Positions 55,646 to 64,000 of a stretch of DNA of 64,000 nt are shown one piece after another. Made by a program: the position numbers and the translations under genes. The stretch's first letter is position 1. The number at the start of each line of letters is the position of its first letter. The notes beneath the pieces are model-generated. The model was not told the DNA's origin, ran no database searches, and saw only the letters and a list, made by a program, of their open reading frames with translations. The DNA is from Chachezhania sediminis (GTDB lineage: Bacteria; Pseudomonadota; Alphaproteobacteria; Rhodobacterales; Rhodobacteraceae), in assembly GCF_009765275.1 (NCBI RefSeq), contig NZ_VOPH01000002.1, forward strand, positions 682,001-746,000. The letters are read 5' to 3'.

Positions 55646-55740
55646 GATGCGCGTCCTCCAACCGTCCCCCGCTGCTGCAGGTAAGCTAGCCTTATCAATG
55701 CGTCACGGGCTTCTCAACCGCTCCGACGTCCTCTGCATAA

Positions 55741-55920
55741 GATCCGACGCAGAATAAATTGGTTCTATTTCGAATATCTATGCTGATGGTATTTTCTAGT
55801 TCTTTTTCGAAATTGATATTACTCTGAAGATACAATGTGCACTTTGGATATTCCAACGGCGCTATACAGTTTCTGATAAACAATTTAATCGGTATGTATA
55901 AACTGAACTTTCAATTGCAG
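55741..55920. other. AT-rich divergent regulatory region
   Basis: By hand count these 180 bases have about 33% GC, far below the neighbouring genes. They lie in the 349-base gap between divergent lldD and marR. I see no convincing gene. The region has many A/T tracts and TATA-like words (GATATTAC, GATACAAT, GCTATACAG), suitable for promoters, IHF or nucleoid-protein binding. Confidence 0.6.
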
Positions 55921-55994
55921 ATGGCGTCGCGGTATGGTCGAGTTCCACGGAACGGCCGTACGATGAACGCAGGGAGACGTTTGCGAAAACGACT

Positions 55995-56483
55995 ATGAAT
56001 AGTGATGACCCCTCAAGACTTCTGGACCTTTTCAACGAGATCTCGGTGATCGAGCAGCTGGGGCGTATCCTGGTGGATGCCCGGTTGCCGGCGGACCTGA
56101 TAGGGCCCCAGTTCCGAGTTCTGGACTATCTGGTTCGGGTTGCCGACGGTCGTACGCCAGTCGAGTTGGCGCGTGCGTTCCAGGTGCCCAAGACGACGTT
56201 GACCCACACGCTGTCGCGGCTGGACCGGCAGGGGCTTGTACGCACCCTGCCGAACCCGAACGACCGTCGGTCAAAGTGCATATGGACCACGGAAAAAGGA
56301 CGTGCGGCCCGGGCCCAGGTGGCGGCGGAACTGTCGTCGGACCTGGAAAAGCTTGCACAGACTTTCGGGGCCGAGCGGATGTCCAATCTGCTGACCCAGC
56401 TGAAGGCCATGCGCGATATCCTGGTGGAATCGCGCACGGCGGAATTGCCCCGCGACAGCCAGTTTGCCATCGCCGACGACTAG
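55995..56483 (+). CDS. MarR-family transcriptional regulator
   Basis: 162 residues. The winged helix is LIGPQFRVLDYLVRVADG, PVELARAFQVPKTTLTHTL and SRLDRQGLVRTLPNPNDRRS, with the wing DRRSKCIWTTEKG. It probably binds in the AT-rich region upstream and could control itself and lldD. The ligand is unknown. A CCGGGCGC/GCGCCCGG stem lies after the stop. Confidence 0.92.
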   Translation: MNSDDPSRLLDLFNEISVIEQLGRILVDARLPADLIGPQFRVLDYLVRVADGRTPVELARAFQVPKTTLTHTLSRLDRQGLVRTLPNPNDRRSKCIWTTEKGRAARAQVAAELSSDLEKLAQTFGAERMSNLLTQLKAMRDILVESRTAELPRDSQFAIADD

Positions 56484-56542
56484 GCGAAGACCGGGCGCCG
56501 CAGCGCCCGGACTGGCCAGCCCACGATTGCGGAATCCGACCC

Positions 56543-57322
56543 TTAGCTTCCGGTGAATTTGGGCGACCGCTTTTCCAGGAAGGCGGCGACACCTTCCTTG
56601 AAGTCGGCCGACTTCGCCAGCTGGGTCTGTTCCAGGCCTTCCGCCATGATCGCGTCGCCGAAGCTCATCCCGTCCATCTGGCGCAGCAGCCGCTTTACCG
56701 CGCTGGCGGCCATCGGTGCGCCGCCGGCAAGCTTGGCCGCCAGGGCGCGCGTTTCGCGGCCCAGTTCGTTCATCGGATGCGTGCTGTTCGCCAGCCCCAG
56801 GCGCAGCGCCTCGGCCGCCGGGATCTTGCGACCTTCCAGGATGGTCTGCATGGCCCGGTGATAGCCCAGCCCTTTCAGTAGCAGCCAGCAATTGCCGCCG
56901 TCGGGGACCAGCCCGATGGCTGCGAAGGCCATGTAGATCGACGCGTCTTCCGACATGGTGACCAGATCGCAGTTCATGGCGAGCGCGGCCCCGATACCCG
57001 CGGCCGAACCGTGGACCTGCGCGATCCAGATCTTCGACGAATTCGCGATCCCGGTCAGGATCGGGCGGTATTCCTCCTCGATCATCTGGTGGGTAGGCTG
57101 GTTCAGCCCCGCGGTTTCCGTCAGGTCGGCCCCGGCACAGAATCCGCGGCCTTCGCCTTTCAGGATCACGACGCGGATGTCGGATTTGACCTCAAGCTCG
57201 CTGATCGCGGTGCGCAACTGGCGGCGCAGCGAGCCGTTCAGGGCGTTGTACGATTCCGGACGGTTCATGGTCACGGTCGCGACGTGGCCGTCGCGTTCGA
57301 TCAGCACGGAAGTTTCGGCCAT
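56543..57322 (-). CDS. Enoyl-CoA hydratase/isomerase family protein, PaaG-like
   Basis: 259 residues of crotonase fold (FCAGADLTETAGL, HGSAAGIGAALAM). The two glutamates of true hydratases are absent; instead an Asp lies in IGLVPDGG (D141), matching D136 of PaaG, which is an isomerase. I therefore expect isomerisation of an unsaturated acyl-CoA rather than hydration. It is the last gene of the tetR-thiolase-fadJ-racemase run. Confidence 0.88.
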   Translation of the reverse strand: MAETSVLIERDGHVATVTMNRPESYNALNGSLRRQLRTAISELEVKSDIRVVILKGEGRGFCAGADLTETAGLNQPTHQMIEEEYRPILTGIANSSKIWIAQVHGSAAGIGAALAMNCDLVTMSEDASIYMAFAAIGLVPDGGNCWLLLKGLGYHRAMQTILEGRKIPAAEALRLGLANSTHPMNELGRETRALAAKLAGGAPMAASAVKRLLRQMDGMSFGDAIMAEGLEQTQLAKSADFKEGVAAFLEKRSPKFTGS

Positions 57323-57340
57323 CTTGTCTCCTCCTCGGGA

Positions 57341-58468
57341 TCAGGTCAGCGCGCCGGCAGCACGAAACCGGGCAATGGTGTCGTCATCGCAACCGGCGGC
57401 CCGAAGGACCTCTTCCGTGTCGCTGCCGGGTGCGTGGGGCGGTTCCGGCATCGTGGCCGGCGTGCGGTCGAACCGCGGCGCCGGGGCTGCCTGCATGACA
57501 TCGCCTATCTTCGTAAAGATTCCCCTCGCAGCCATGTGCGGATGGGTTGCCGCCTCGGACCACGTCAGGACAGGTGCCACGCAGCCGTCGGTTCCGTCGA
57601 AGATCGCGGCCCATTCGTCCCGGGTCTTCGTCTTGAAGACGGCCGCGTACTCCTCGCGCCGGGGCGCCCAGGTGGCGGTGTCGTTCTGGTCGGCCCTGTG
57701 TTCGGCCGGCAGGCCCGCCTTTTCCACCAGCACCGCGAAGAACTGCGGCTCCAGCGGTCCGACCGAGATGAACTTGCCGTCGGCGCATTCATAGGTCCGG
57801 TAATAGGGCGCGCCGCCGTCCAGCCAGTTCGATTCGCGCTGTTCGGTCCAGTGCCCTTGCGCGATCATCGAATGGATCAGGGCCATCAGGGCGGAAGCCC
57901 CGTCGACCATGGCCGCATCCACGACCTGTCCCTTGCCGGAGGTCTGGCGTTCCCAGAGGGCCGCGAAGATGCCGAACAGCAGGAACATCGTGCCCCCGGC
58001 ATAATCCGCGCCGATGTTCAGCGGCGGCGTCGGCACGTCATTTGCCTTGCCGATGGCGTTCACGAAGCCGGTCAGACCCAGATAGTTGAGGTCGTGACCC
58101 GCCATCTGGGCCATGGGGCCGGTCTGGCCCCAGCCCGTCATGCGGCCATAGACGACACCGGGCGCACGGGCGTGCACCTCGGCCGGGCCCAGGCCCATGC
58201 GTTCCATCACGCCCGGACGGAAGCCCTCGATCAGGACATCGGCCTTTTCGATCAGGGCGAAGGCGGCCTGGATCCCTTCGGGGGTCTTCAGGTTCAACGC
58301 CGCGGACTTCTTGCCGCGGTCGTTGATCTGGGTCGGATCGGCGGCGCCGGATTTCCGCGTGATCAGGATCACCTCGGCGCCCAGGTCCGCAAGGAATTGC
58401 CCTGCCAGGGGGGCAGGGCCTATCCCGGCCATCTCCACGACCCGAAGGCCGTTCAGGGGTCCGCTCAT
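57341..58468 (-). CDS. Alpha-methylacyl-CoA racemase (CaiB/BaiF family)
   Basis: 375 residues. The family contains CoA-transferases and racemases. Here both racemase residues are present: H125 in MAGHDLNYLGLTG and D155 in NIGADYAGG, aligning with H126 and D156 of the mycobacterial enzyme. Other blocks: VVEMAGIGPAPLAGQFLADL and ADVLIEGFRPGVMERMGLGP. It would convert (2R)- to (2S)-methylacyl-CoA for beta-oxidation of branched chains. It overlaps fadJ as ATGA. Confidence 0.87.
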   Translation of the reverse strand: MSGPLNGLRVVEMAGIGPAPLAGQFLADLGAEVILITRKSGAADPTQINDRGKKSAALNLKTPEGIQAAFALIEKADVLIEGFRPGVMERMGLGPAEVHARAPGVVYGRMTGWGQTGPMAQMAGHDLNYLGLTGFVNAIGKANDVPTPPLNIGADYAGGTMFLLFGIFAALWERQTSGKGQVVDAAMVDGASALMALIHSMIAQGHWTEQRESNWLDGGAPYYRTYECADGKFISVGPLEPQFFAVLVEKAGLPAEHRADQNDTATWAPRREEYAAVFKTKTRDEWAAIFDGTDGCVAPVLTWSEAATHPHMAARGIFTKIGDVMQAAPAPRFDRTPATMPEPPHAPGSDTEEVLRAAGCDDDTIARFRAAGALT

Positions 58469-60609
58469 GCAGCTTTCGCCTTTTCGTTGCGAAGTTTATC
58501 AAGCGCCGCGGCCGATACCGTGAACCGTTCGCCATAGGCGTCTGCCAGTTCCTTGGCCCGCGCCGCGAAGGCGTCGATGCCGATGCCGCGGATGAACTGG
58601 ATCGCACCGCCGGTGTGGGCGGGGAAACCGATGGCGAAGATGCCGCCAAGGTTGGCTTCCACTTCCGTCCGCAGCACGCCTTCGTCCAGACAACGCAGCG
58701 TCTCGATCGCTTGCCGGTACAGGATCCGGTCGACCGCATCCTCAAGCGAGACCTGGGCATTGCCTTCCGCGAATTGCGACAGACCCGGCCACAGCGATTT
58801 CGACCCGTCGGCGGCATAGTCGTAGAAGCCGCCGCCATAGTGGCGCCCGCCGCGACCCTGTTCCAGCATCGCGTCGACGATCTTGGCCGAGGCAGTGTTG
58901 AACTTGCCGAAGTCCGACGTGACGCCCAGACGCTTGTCCAGCGCCTCGTGCGTCTTGCGGACCTTCTGCGACAGGACCAGCGACACCTCGTCATGGACCG
59001 CCAGCGGCCCCACCGGCATGCCGGCCAGCCATGCGGCCCGTTCGATGGCCACGGGTGCCATGCCGTCGACCAGCAGCGCCTCGCCTTCGTCCATGAAGGT
59101 TCCGAAGACACGGCTGGTGAAGAAGCCGCGGCTGTCGTTCACGACGATGGGCATGTAGCCGATCTGCTGGACGTAATCGTAGGCTTTGCGAAGCGTCTGT
59201 TCCGACGTCTTCTCGCCCATGATGATCTCGACCACCTTCATCTTGTCGACGGGCGAGAAGAAGTGGAGGCCGATGAAACGCGTGGGATCCGGGCAGAACT
59301 CGGCCAGGACCGAAATCGGCAGGGTCGAGGTGTTGGAGCCGTAGATCCCCGTGTCCGACAGCTGGCCGAAGGTGGCGCCGATGACCTTTTCCTTCAGGTC
59401 GACGTCTTCGAACACGGCTTCGATGATGATGTCGGTGCCGGCATAGGCCGCGTCGTCGGTGGCGGGCGTGATCAGCGACAGCAGCGCGTCCTTCTTGGCG
59501 TCGTCCATGCGGCCGCGCTTGATCAGCTTGTCCGCCAGTCCGGCCGAATAGGATTTGCCCTTCTCGGCCTTCTCCATCTCCGTGTCCTTGAGGACGGTGG
59601 GCAGCTTGGCCTGTGCATGGGCCCAGGCGATGCCCGATCCCATCATGCCGGCGCCCAGAATGGCGGCCGATCCGGCCTTCCACTTGTCGCCTTCGGGGCG
59701 GACCTTGCCACCCTTGATCGCCTGCGTGCCGAAGAAGAAGGTGCTGATCGACGCCTTGCATTCCGGCGTGGGGATCAGGGCCGCCAGCCCGCGGCTTTCC
59801 ACGCGCAGCGCGCTTTCAAAGCCCATGCGCATCGAATTGACGGCAATATCCAGGATCTTTTCCGGCGCCGGCAGCAAGCCCCGGGTCTTCTGGAACAGCA
59901 TCGCGGACGAGGCCTGGATGATCTGCCGGTTCTTCGGCGCGGTCGTGTCGCCGCCCGGATACCGGAAACCCTTCTGGTCCCACGGCTGGGTATGCGCGTC
60001 GGGGTTTGCCTTGATCCAGGCCTTGGCGGCGGGAACCAGGTCGTCGACCGTTTCGACGATCTCGTCCACCATGCCGATCTTCAGCGCGGCCTCGGGTTTG
60101 ACCTGCTTGCCTTCCAGGAGGAAGGGCAGGGCCTTTTCCAGACCCAGAAGCGCGGTCAGGCGGACCACGCCGCCGGCGCCGGGCAGCAGGCCCAGCGTCA
60201 CCTCGGGCAGACCCACCACGGCCCGCGGGTCATTGACCACGATGCGATGGTTGCAGGCCAGGCACATCTCGTAGCCGCCGCCCAGGGCCGCGCCGTTGAT
60301 GGCGGCAACGATGGGAACGGGCAGCTTCTCCATCTCGCGATAGGGGGCCTTGTTCGCTTCCAGATAGTCGAAGATCTTCGGATCGGCTTCCATGCCCAGC
60401 AGCAGGTGCAGGTCGCCGCCGGCAAAGAAGGTCTTCTTGGCCGAGGTGAAGATCACGCCGGTCAGGCCGTCCTCGGCCTTCAGCTTCGCCAGTACCTCGT
60501 TCATGCCGGGCACATAGCGTTCGTTCATCGTGTTGGCGCCCTGGCCCTGCATGTCCATCGTGATGGTGACGATGCCGTCGGCGTCTTTTTCGTAGTTGAA
60601 ATCGCTCAT
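58465..60609 (-). CDS. Multifunctional enoyl-CoA hydratase / 3-hydroxyacyl-CoA dehydrogenase
   Basis: 714 residues, FadB/FadJ architecture. The N-terminal hydratase has catalytic E114 (GGGYEMCLACN) and E136 (GLPEVTLGLLPGAGG). The NAD domain has ILGAGMMGSGIAWAHAQAK and GLHFFSPVDKMKVVEI with the catalytic His. The C-terminal dehydrogenase domains follow (DSRGFFTSRVFGTFMDEG). It carries out two beta-oxidation steps, with the thiolase encoded just upstream. ATG 60609 has a GGGGGG-type ribosome-binding site. Confidence 0.95.
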   Translation of the reverse strand: MSDFNYEKDADGIVTITMDMQGQGANTMNERYVPGMNEVLAKLKAEDGLTGVIFTSAKKTFFAGGDLHLLLGMEADPKIFDYLEANKAPYREMEKLPVPIVAAINGAALGGGYEMCLACNHRIVVNDPRAVVGLPEVTLGLLPGAGGVVRLTALLGLEKALPFLLEGKQVKPEAALKIGMVDEIVETVDDLVPAAKAWIKANPDAHTQPWDQKGFRYPGGDTTAPKNRQIIQASSAMLFQKTRGLLPAPEKILDIAVNSMRMGFESALRVESRGLAALIPTPECKASISTFFFGTQAIKGGKVRPEGDKWKAGSAAILGAGMMGSGIAWAHAQAKLPTVLKDTEMEKAEKGKSYSAGLADKLIKRGRMDDAKKDALLSLITPATDDAAYAGTDIIIEAVFEDVDLKEKVIGATFGQLSDTGIYGSNTSTLPISVLAEFCPDPTRFIGLHFFSPVDKMKVVEIIMGEKTSEQTLRKAYDYVQQIGYMPIVVNDSRGFFTSRVFGTFMDEGEALLVDGMAPVAIERAAWLAGMPVGPLAVHDEVSLVLSQKVRKTHEALDKRLGVTSDFGKFNTASAKIVDAMLEQGRGGRHYGGGFYDYAADGSKSLWPGLSQFAEGNAQVSLEDAVDRILYRQAIETLRCLDEGVLRTEVEANLGGIFAIGFPAHTGGAIQFIRGIGIDAFAARAKELADAYGERFTVSAAALDKLRNEKAKAA

Positions 60610-60626
60610 TGTCTTTTCCCCCCGGT

Positions 60627-61835
60627 TCAGACGCGTTCGATGATGGACGCGATGCCCATGCCGCCGCCCACGCACATGCAGATCAGCGCGCGCTTCAGAT
60701 TCCGGCGTTCCAGTTCGTCCAGCATGGTCGACACAAGCGCACCGCCCGTGGCACCCAGCGGGTGGCCCATGGCGATGGCGCCGCCGACGACGTTCAGTTT
60801 CTCGTCCGGGACATTCAGGTCCTTCTGCAGGCGCAGCGCAACCGATGCGAAGGCCTCGTTGATTTCCACCAGATCGATGTCGTCGATGGTCAGCCCGGCC
60901 TTGGCCAGTGCCTTTTCCGATGCCGGTCCGGGGCCGGTCAGCATGATCGTGGGATCGGTCGCCGTCAGCGCGATGGACACGACGCGGCCGCGGGGCGTCA
61001 GGCCCAGATCCTTGCCGACCTTTTCGTTGCCCAGCATGATCAGCGAGGCGCCGTCGACGATGCCCGACGAATTGCCGGGCGTGTGGACGTGGTTGATACG
61101 CTCTACCTCCGGGTACTTGGCCAGCGCCACGGCGTCGAAACCGATGGATCCGGGAAGCGCGAAGGACGGCTTCAGCGCGCCCAGCTTCTGCATGTCGGTG
61201 TCGGGCTTGATGAAGTCGTCCCGCTCCAGGATCACGACACCGTTTTCGTCCCGGACCGCCACGACCGACCGGTCGAACCAGCCGCTGTCACGGGCGTGCG
61301 CGGCCTTCTTCTGGCTGTTCAGTGCGAATTCGTCGACATCGTCGCGGGACCAGCCCTCGATCGTGGCGATCAGGTCGGCGCCGATGCCCTGCGGCACGAA
61401 GCCGGTCTGGATCGCGGTGCCGGGATCTTCGGCGAAGGGGCCGCCGTCGGCGCCCATCGGCACACGCGACATGGATTCGTAGCCGCCGGCGCAGACCAGG
61501 TCTTCCCAGCCCGACGCGATCTTGGCGGCCGCGGTGTTAAAGGTGTCGAGGCCGCTTGCACAGAACCGGTTGACCTGCGCGCCCGCGACCTTCTGGTCCC
61601 AGCCGGCCTTCTGCAGCGCGATCTTGGGCAGCACCGAGCCCTGTTCCATCACCGGCGCCACGCAGCCCAGCATCACGTCGTCGACGCGGGACGTGTCCAG
61701 GTCATGGCGTCCCTGCATTTCGGTCAGGAGCGTGGTGACGAGGTCGATGGGCTTCACCTCGTTCAGGGAACCGTCCGCCTTGCCCTTGGAACGGGGGGTG
61801 CGGATGGCATCGTAGATATAGGCAGCTTCCGTCAT
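60627..61835 (-). CDS. Acetyl-CoA acyltransferase (thiolase)
   Basis: 402 residues. The nucleophile Cys is in [18 protein letters not shown]; the C-terminal catalytic motifs are [18 protein letters not shown] and [11 protein letters not shown]. It completes beta-oxidation with the fadJ-type enzyme encoded 17 bases downstream. FadA-like and AtoB-like roles cannot be told apart by sequence reading alone. Confidence 0.95.
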   Translation of the reverse strand: MTEAAYIYDAIRTPRSKGKADGSLNEVKPIDLVTTLLTEMQGRHDLDTSRVDDVMLGCVAPVMEQGSVLPKIALQKAGWDQKVAGAQVNRFCASGLDTFNTAAAKIASGWEDLVCAGGYESMSRVPMGADGGPFAEDPGTAIQTGFVPQGIGADLIATIEGWSRDDVDEFALNSQKKAAHARDSGWFDRSVVAVRDENGVVILERDDFIKPDTDMQKLGALKPSFALPGSIGFDAVALAKYPEVERINHVHTPGNSSGIVDGASLIMLGNEKVGKDLGLTPRGRVVSIALTATDPTIMLTGPGPASEKALAKAGLTIDDIDLVEINEAFASVALRLQKDLNVPDEKLNVVGGAIAMGHPLGATGGALVSTMLDELERRNLKRALICMCVGGGMGIASIIERV

Positions 61836-61872
61836 TTGGATCTCCTCCAGATCAGGTCATTGCAACGCGGGC

Positions 61873-62493
61873 TCAGGCCGCGTCGAACATCGTCATGCGC
61901 GGCAGCGGGTCGAAATCTGCCGAGGCCAGCCTGCGGGCCTCGGTCGGGTCGATCCCGATGCCGCGCAACATCACTTCGGCCGTGTCGCTGGCGGCCTGCC
62001 GCCAGGACCGGTGGCCCTGCAGCACAAGGGTCATGGCGCCGAAGGCCGCCCCGCCTATCGCCGCGGCGACGGATGCGACCTGTTCGGCCTTAAGATCGAA
62101 GCGTCCGGTGGCGATTCCACGCTGCAGCTCTCGCGCGGGATAGCGGCCCCAGAAGTCGCCCAGCCGGTGTTCGGTCACGGCATAGCGCGCCAGGAACTGG
62201 CCCCAATGGGGTTCTTCATGCACCCGGCGGATGCACAGGCGCACAACGTTCGACAGCCGTTCGGCCGGGTCGCTGATACCGGACAGGCTGGCCTGCACGG
62301 TCGAGGCCATCTCGTCCGCGACCATGTCGCAGACCGCATCGAACAGGCCCGCCGGGTCTTCGAGGTTGTTGTAGATCGTCCCGCGCGACAACCCGGCCTC
62401 GCGCGCGAGGTCGCTGATCGCCACCGTGCGGCCGCCCTGGTCGGAAAAGATCCGCATTGCGGCCTCGTGTATGCGGCATCGGGCGCTGGACAT
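61873..62493 (-). CDS. TetR-family regulator of the acyl-CoA cluster
   Basis: 206 residues. The N-terminal helix-turn-helix reads IHEAAMRIFSDQGGRTVAIS, DLAREAGLSRGTIYNNLEDP. The C-terminal ligand domain is all helical. It is the first minus-strand gene, upstream of the thiolase, and divergent from an acyl-CoA dehydrogenase. I infer that it senses an acyl-CoA or fatty acid and represses both directions. Confidence 0.9.
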   Translation of the reverse strand: MSSARCRIHEAAMRIFSDQGGRTVAISDLAREAGLSRGTIYNNLEDPAGLFDAVCDMVADEMASTVQASLSGISDPAERLSNVVRLCIRRVHEEPHWGQFLARYAVTEHRLGDFWGRYPARELQRGIATGRFDLKAEQVASVAAAIGGAAFGAMTLVLQGHRSWRQAASDTAEVMLRGIGIDPTEARRLASADFDPLPRMTMFDAA

Positions 62494-62517
62494 CGTTCCC
62501 TCCTCGGTCGCCGAGGT

Positions 62518-62535
62518 TTGAGCACGAGTGTTTAA
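62518..62535. promoter_or_regulatory. Candidate TetR operator
   Basis: TTGAGCAC-GA-GTGTTTAA is an imperfect palindrome (6 of 8 positions). A further GTGTTCAA half-site lies at 62548-62555. The sites lie in the 111-base gap between the divergent tetR and dehydrogenase genes. On the plus strand TTGTCA (62539-62544) could be a -35 box. Confidence 0.4.
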
Positions 62536-62604
62536 TTCTTGTCAACTGTGTTCAATGGTGGAACAACGCGGATGACCCGGGGAGAATGGGAGGAGAACCA
62601 AGCC

Positions 62605-63762
62605 ATGATAAGACGGTCCATCTACGAAGAAGAACACGAAATCTTCCGACGCAGCGTCAGTGCATGGGCAGAGAAGGAAGTGTTCCCCCACGCCGAGGCG
62701 TGGGCCGACGACGGCGTGATCCCGCACGAGGTCTGGCGCAGCGCGGGCGAACAAGGCTACCTGGCCATGTTCGCGGATGAAAAGTACGGCGGCCTTGGCG
62801 TCGACGATTTCCGCTATGACATGATCCTGAACGAGGTTCTGGCCGCGCGCGAGTCGGGGCTGTTCCTGACGCTGCACAACCGCATCGTGGCGCCGTACAT
62901 CCACAAGTTCGGCACCGACGATCAGCGCGAACGCTATATGCCCGGCATCGTGTCGGGCGATACGGTGCTGGCCATCGCGATGACCGAACCCGGCACCGGG
63001 TCGGACCTGGCCGCCGTGTCGACCCGCGCAGTGGAACACGACGATCACTGGGTGCTGAACGGGTCCAAGACCTATATCTCCAACGGGATGCTGGCGGGGC
63101 TGGTGGTGGTCGCCGCCAAGACCAACCCGCAGGCCAGCCACGAAGTGGGGCTGTTCCTGGTCGAACCGGGCATGGAAGGGTTTGCCCGGGGCCGCAATCT
63201 GAAAAAGCTGGGCCTGCCGTCGCAGGACACGTCGGAGCTTTTCTTCGACAACGTGAAAGTGCCGAAGGCCAACGTGCTGGGGGATCCGACCAAGGGCTTC
63301 CGCATGATGATGACCAACCTGGCCGAGGAACGGCTGATCGGCGCGGTGGGCTTCATGGCGCGGGCCGAACGTGCCTTCGAGATCACGCTGGAGTATATCC
63401 AGGAGCGCCGCGCCTTCGGGAAACCGGTCGGCACCTTCCAGAATTCGCGCTTCAAGATGGCGTCGATGCGGACCGAACTGGACGCGGGCTGGGCCCTGAC
63501 CGACCACTGCGCCCGGTCCCACATGGAAGGCGAGCTGTCGGGCGAGATGGCGGCCGAAGTGAAGCTGTTCACCTCCGAGGTCGAGGGCCGCGTGGTCGAC
63601 GAATGCCTGCAGCTTCACGGCGGCGCGGGTTACATGGAGGAATACGAGATCAGCCGGCTGTACCGGGACGCGCGGATCAGCCGGATCTATGCCGGCACGT
63701 CCGAAATCATGCGCGAGATCATCGGCCGCGGCCTGGGCCTGGACGATCGCGGCCGCAACTAG
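62605..63762 (+). CDS. Acyl-CoA dehydrogenase
   Basis: 385 residues. FAD and substrate motifs: AIAMTEPGTGSDLAAVST, RRAFGKPVGTFQ, LQLHGGAGYMEEYEISRLYR and IYAGTSEIMREIIGR. The usual YEGT glutamate is replaced by Ala (YAGT), while AEERLIGAVGF keeps a Glu (E242) at the place used by isovaleryl-CoA and long-chain enzymes. A branched- or long-chain substrate is therefore likely. GGGAGGAG lies about 10 bases before the ATG. Confidence 0.94.
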   Translation: MIRRSIYEEEHEIFRRSVSAWAEKEVFPHAEAWADDGVIPHEVWRSAGEQGYLAMFADEKYGGLGVDDFRYDMILNEVLAARESGLFLTLHNRIVAPYIHKFGTDDQRERYMPGIVSGDTVLAIAMTEPGTGSDLAAVSTRAVEHDDHWVLNGSKTYISNGMLAGLVVVAAKTNPQASHEVGLFLVEPGMEGFARGRNLKKLGLPSQDTSELFFDNVKVPKANVLGDPTKGFRMMMTNLAEERLIGAVGFMARAERAFEITLEYIQERRAFGKPVGTFQNSRFKMASMRTELDAGWALTDHCARSHMEGELSGEMAAEVKLFTSEVEGRVVDECLQLHGGAGYMEEYEISRLYRDARISRIYAGTSEIMREIIGRGLGLDDRGRN

Positions 63763-64000
63763 GTGGGCTGAAGGACCAGGCCCCGGGCGCCGGTTTCGGC
63801 CAGCGCCCGGGCCTGCACCTCCTGGGCGCGGCGGAAGGCGTCGCGCCTTGAAAGGGTCTCGAACCAGGCCAGGCAGGATGGGGGAAGCGCGTCCCGGCCC
63901 GGCAGTTTCACGGCCACCTGCATGGCATATCCCACGGCAATGTCAGCCATGGTGAAGCCTTCCTTCAGTAGGAAGGGCCGCCCGTCAGCCAGCGTCGCCT
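63759..64000 (-). CDS. Glutathione S-transferase family protein (5' part outside window)
   Basis: The minus strand reads open from the right edge to a stop at 63759, about 79 C-terminal residues. The segment ADGRPFLLKEGFTMADIAVG holds the GST C-domain N-capping box (FTMADI) and is followed by the helical C-terminus (LPPSCLAWFETLSRRDAFRR). Its stop shares the CTAG palindrome with the acyl-CoA dehydrogenase stop on the other strand. An internal Met in this segment is not a start. Confidence 0.8.
   Translation of the reverse strand, partial: ATLADGRPFLLKEGFTMADIAVGYAMQVAVKLPGRDALPPSCLAWFETLSRRDAFRRAQEVQARALAETGARGLVLQPT

Noticed and set aside
55695-55883. A 62-codon minus-strand frame in the AT-rich region
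   Set aside because: It needs a TTG start without a ribosome-binding site, has no family resemblance and lies where regulatory DNA is expected.
58615-61482. A 955-codon plus-strand frame across fadJ and the thiolase
   Set aside because: It runs opposite two clear enzymes and has the composition of reversed coding DNA.

Overview
The window looks like chromosomal core sequence of an alphaproteobacterium of the Rhodobacteraceae/Roseobacteraceae group (order Rhodobacterales). I infer this from the high GC content, the best family matches of the proteins, the gene orders miaB-phoH-ybeY-corC-lnt-metK and aroA-cmk-rpsA-ihfB, and a SAM/SAH-type riboswitch in front of metK, a class known almost only from Rhodobacterales. 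I see no phage, plasmid, transposon, CRISPR array, rRNA or tRNA gene. About 65 protein genes are packed tightly. Many stop and start codons overlap as ATGA or GTGA, so translational coupling is common.

Layout. 1-1884: a divergent pair, hxlR-type regulator (cut by the left edge) and a MATE efflux pump, with a clear operator/promoter between them. 1959-5477 (minus): an RNA and ribosome maturation run, rbfA, a secreted phosphodiester glycosidase, truB, a DUF1643 gene and rpsO. 5579-16369 (mostly plus): dapB, a 34-residue membrane microprotein, an RsmB-like rRNA methyltransferase, a heparinase-like protein, purH, lspA, a lipoprotein and two M16 peptidases; two small minus genes, one SdhAF4-like, lie inside. 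16488-20910 (minus): deoC, a DUF1272 zinc protein, a double aldehyde dehydrogenase and an SDR reductase, a likely deoxyribose/aldehyde catabolic unit. 21214-25167 (plus): a four-gene Zn/Mn ABC importer with palindromes and a good promoter upstream. 25299-29609: a degenerate CydA-like membrane protein, mutL and rmuC.

30892-38972 (plus): miaB, then a pair of exported proteins that share an undescribed Cys-containing module, then phoH, ybeY, corC, lnt and riboswitch-controlled metK. 38995-41105 (minus): an EEP-family phosphatase/nuclease and a cardiolipin synthase. 41214-51030 (plus): trmB, an amidohydrolase, aroA, cmk, rpsA, ihfB, a LapA-like protein, trpF, a small unknown gene, trpB and a GNAT acetyltransferase. 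51051-55645 (minus): an IsdG-like heme monooxygenase, DUF2237, DUF2332, pth, rplY and an L-lactate dehydrogenase. A strikingly AT-rich divergent region (about 33% GC over 180 bases) separates lldD from a marR gene. 56543-63762: an acyl-CoA catabolic block, tetR, thiolase, FadB/J-type multifunctional enzyme, alpha-methylacyl-CoA racemase and a PaaG-like isomerase on the minus strand, and a divergent acyl-CoA dehydrogenase. A GST gene is cut by the right edge.

Most of the window is ordinary housekeeping sequence. The items I find worth a second look are the CydA-like protein that has lost most of its heme ligands, the shared WVDPxGC module of the two exported proteins between miaB and phoH, the regulatory palindromes, the dispersed hairpin repeats and the AT-rich island. 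I did not find a clearly novel multi-gene system.
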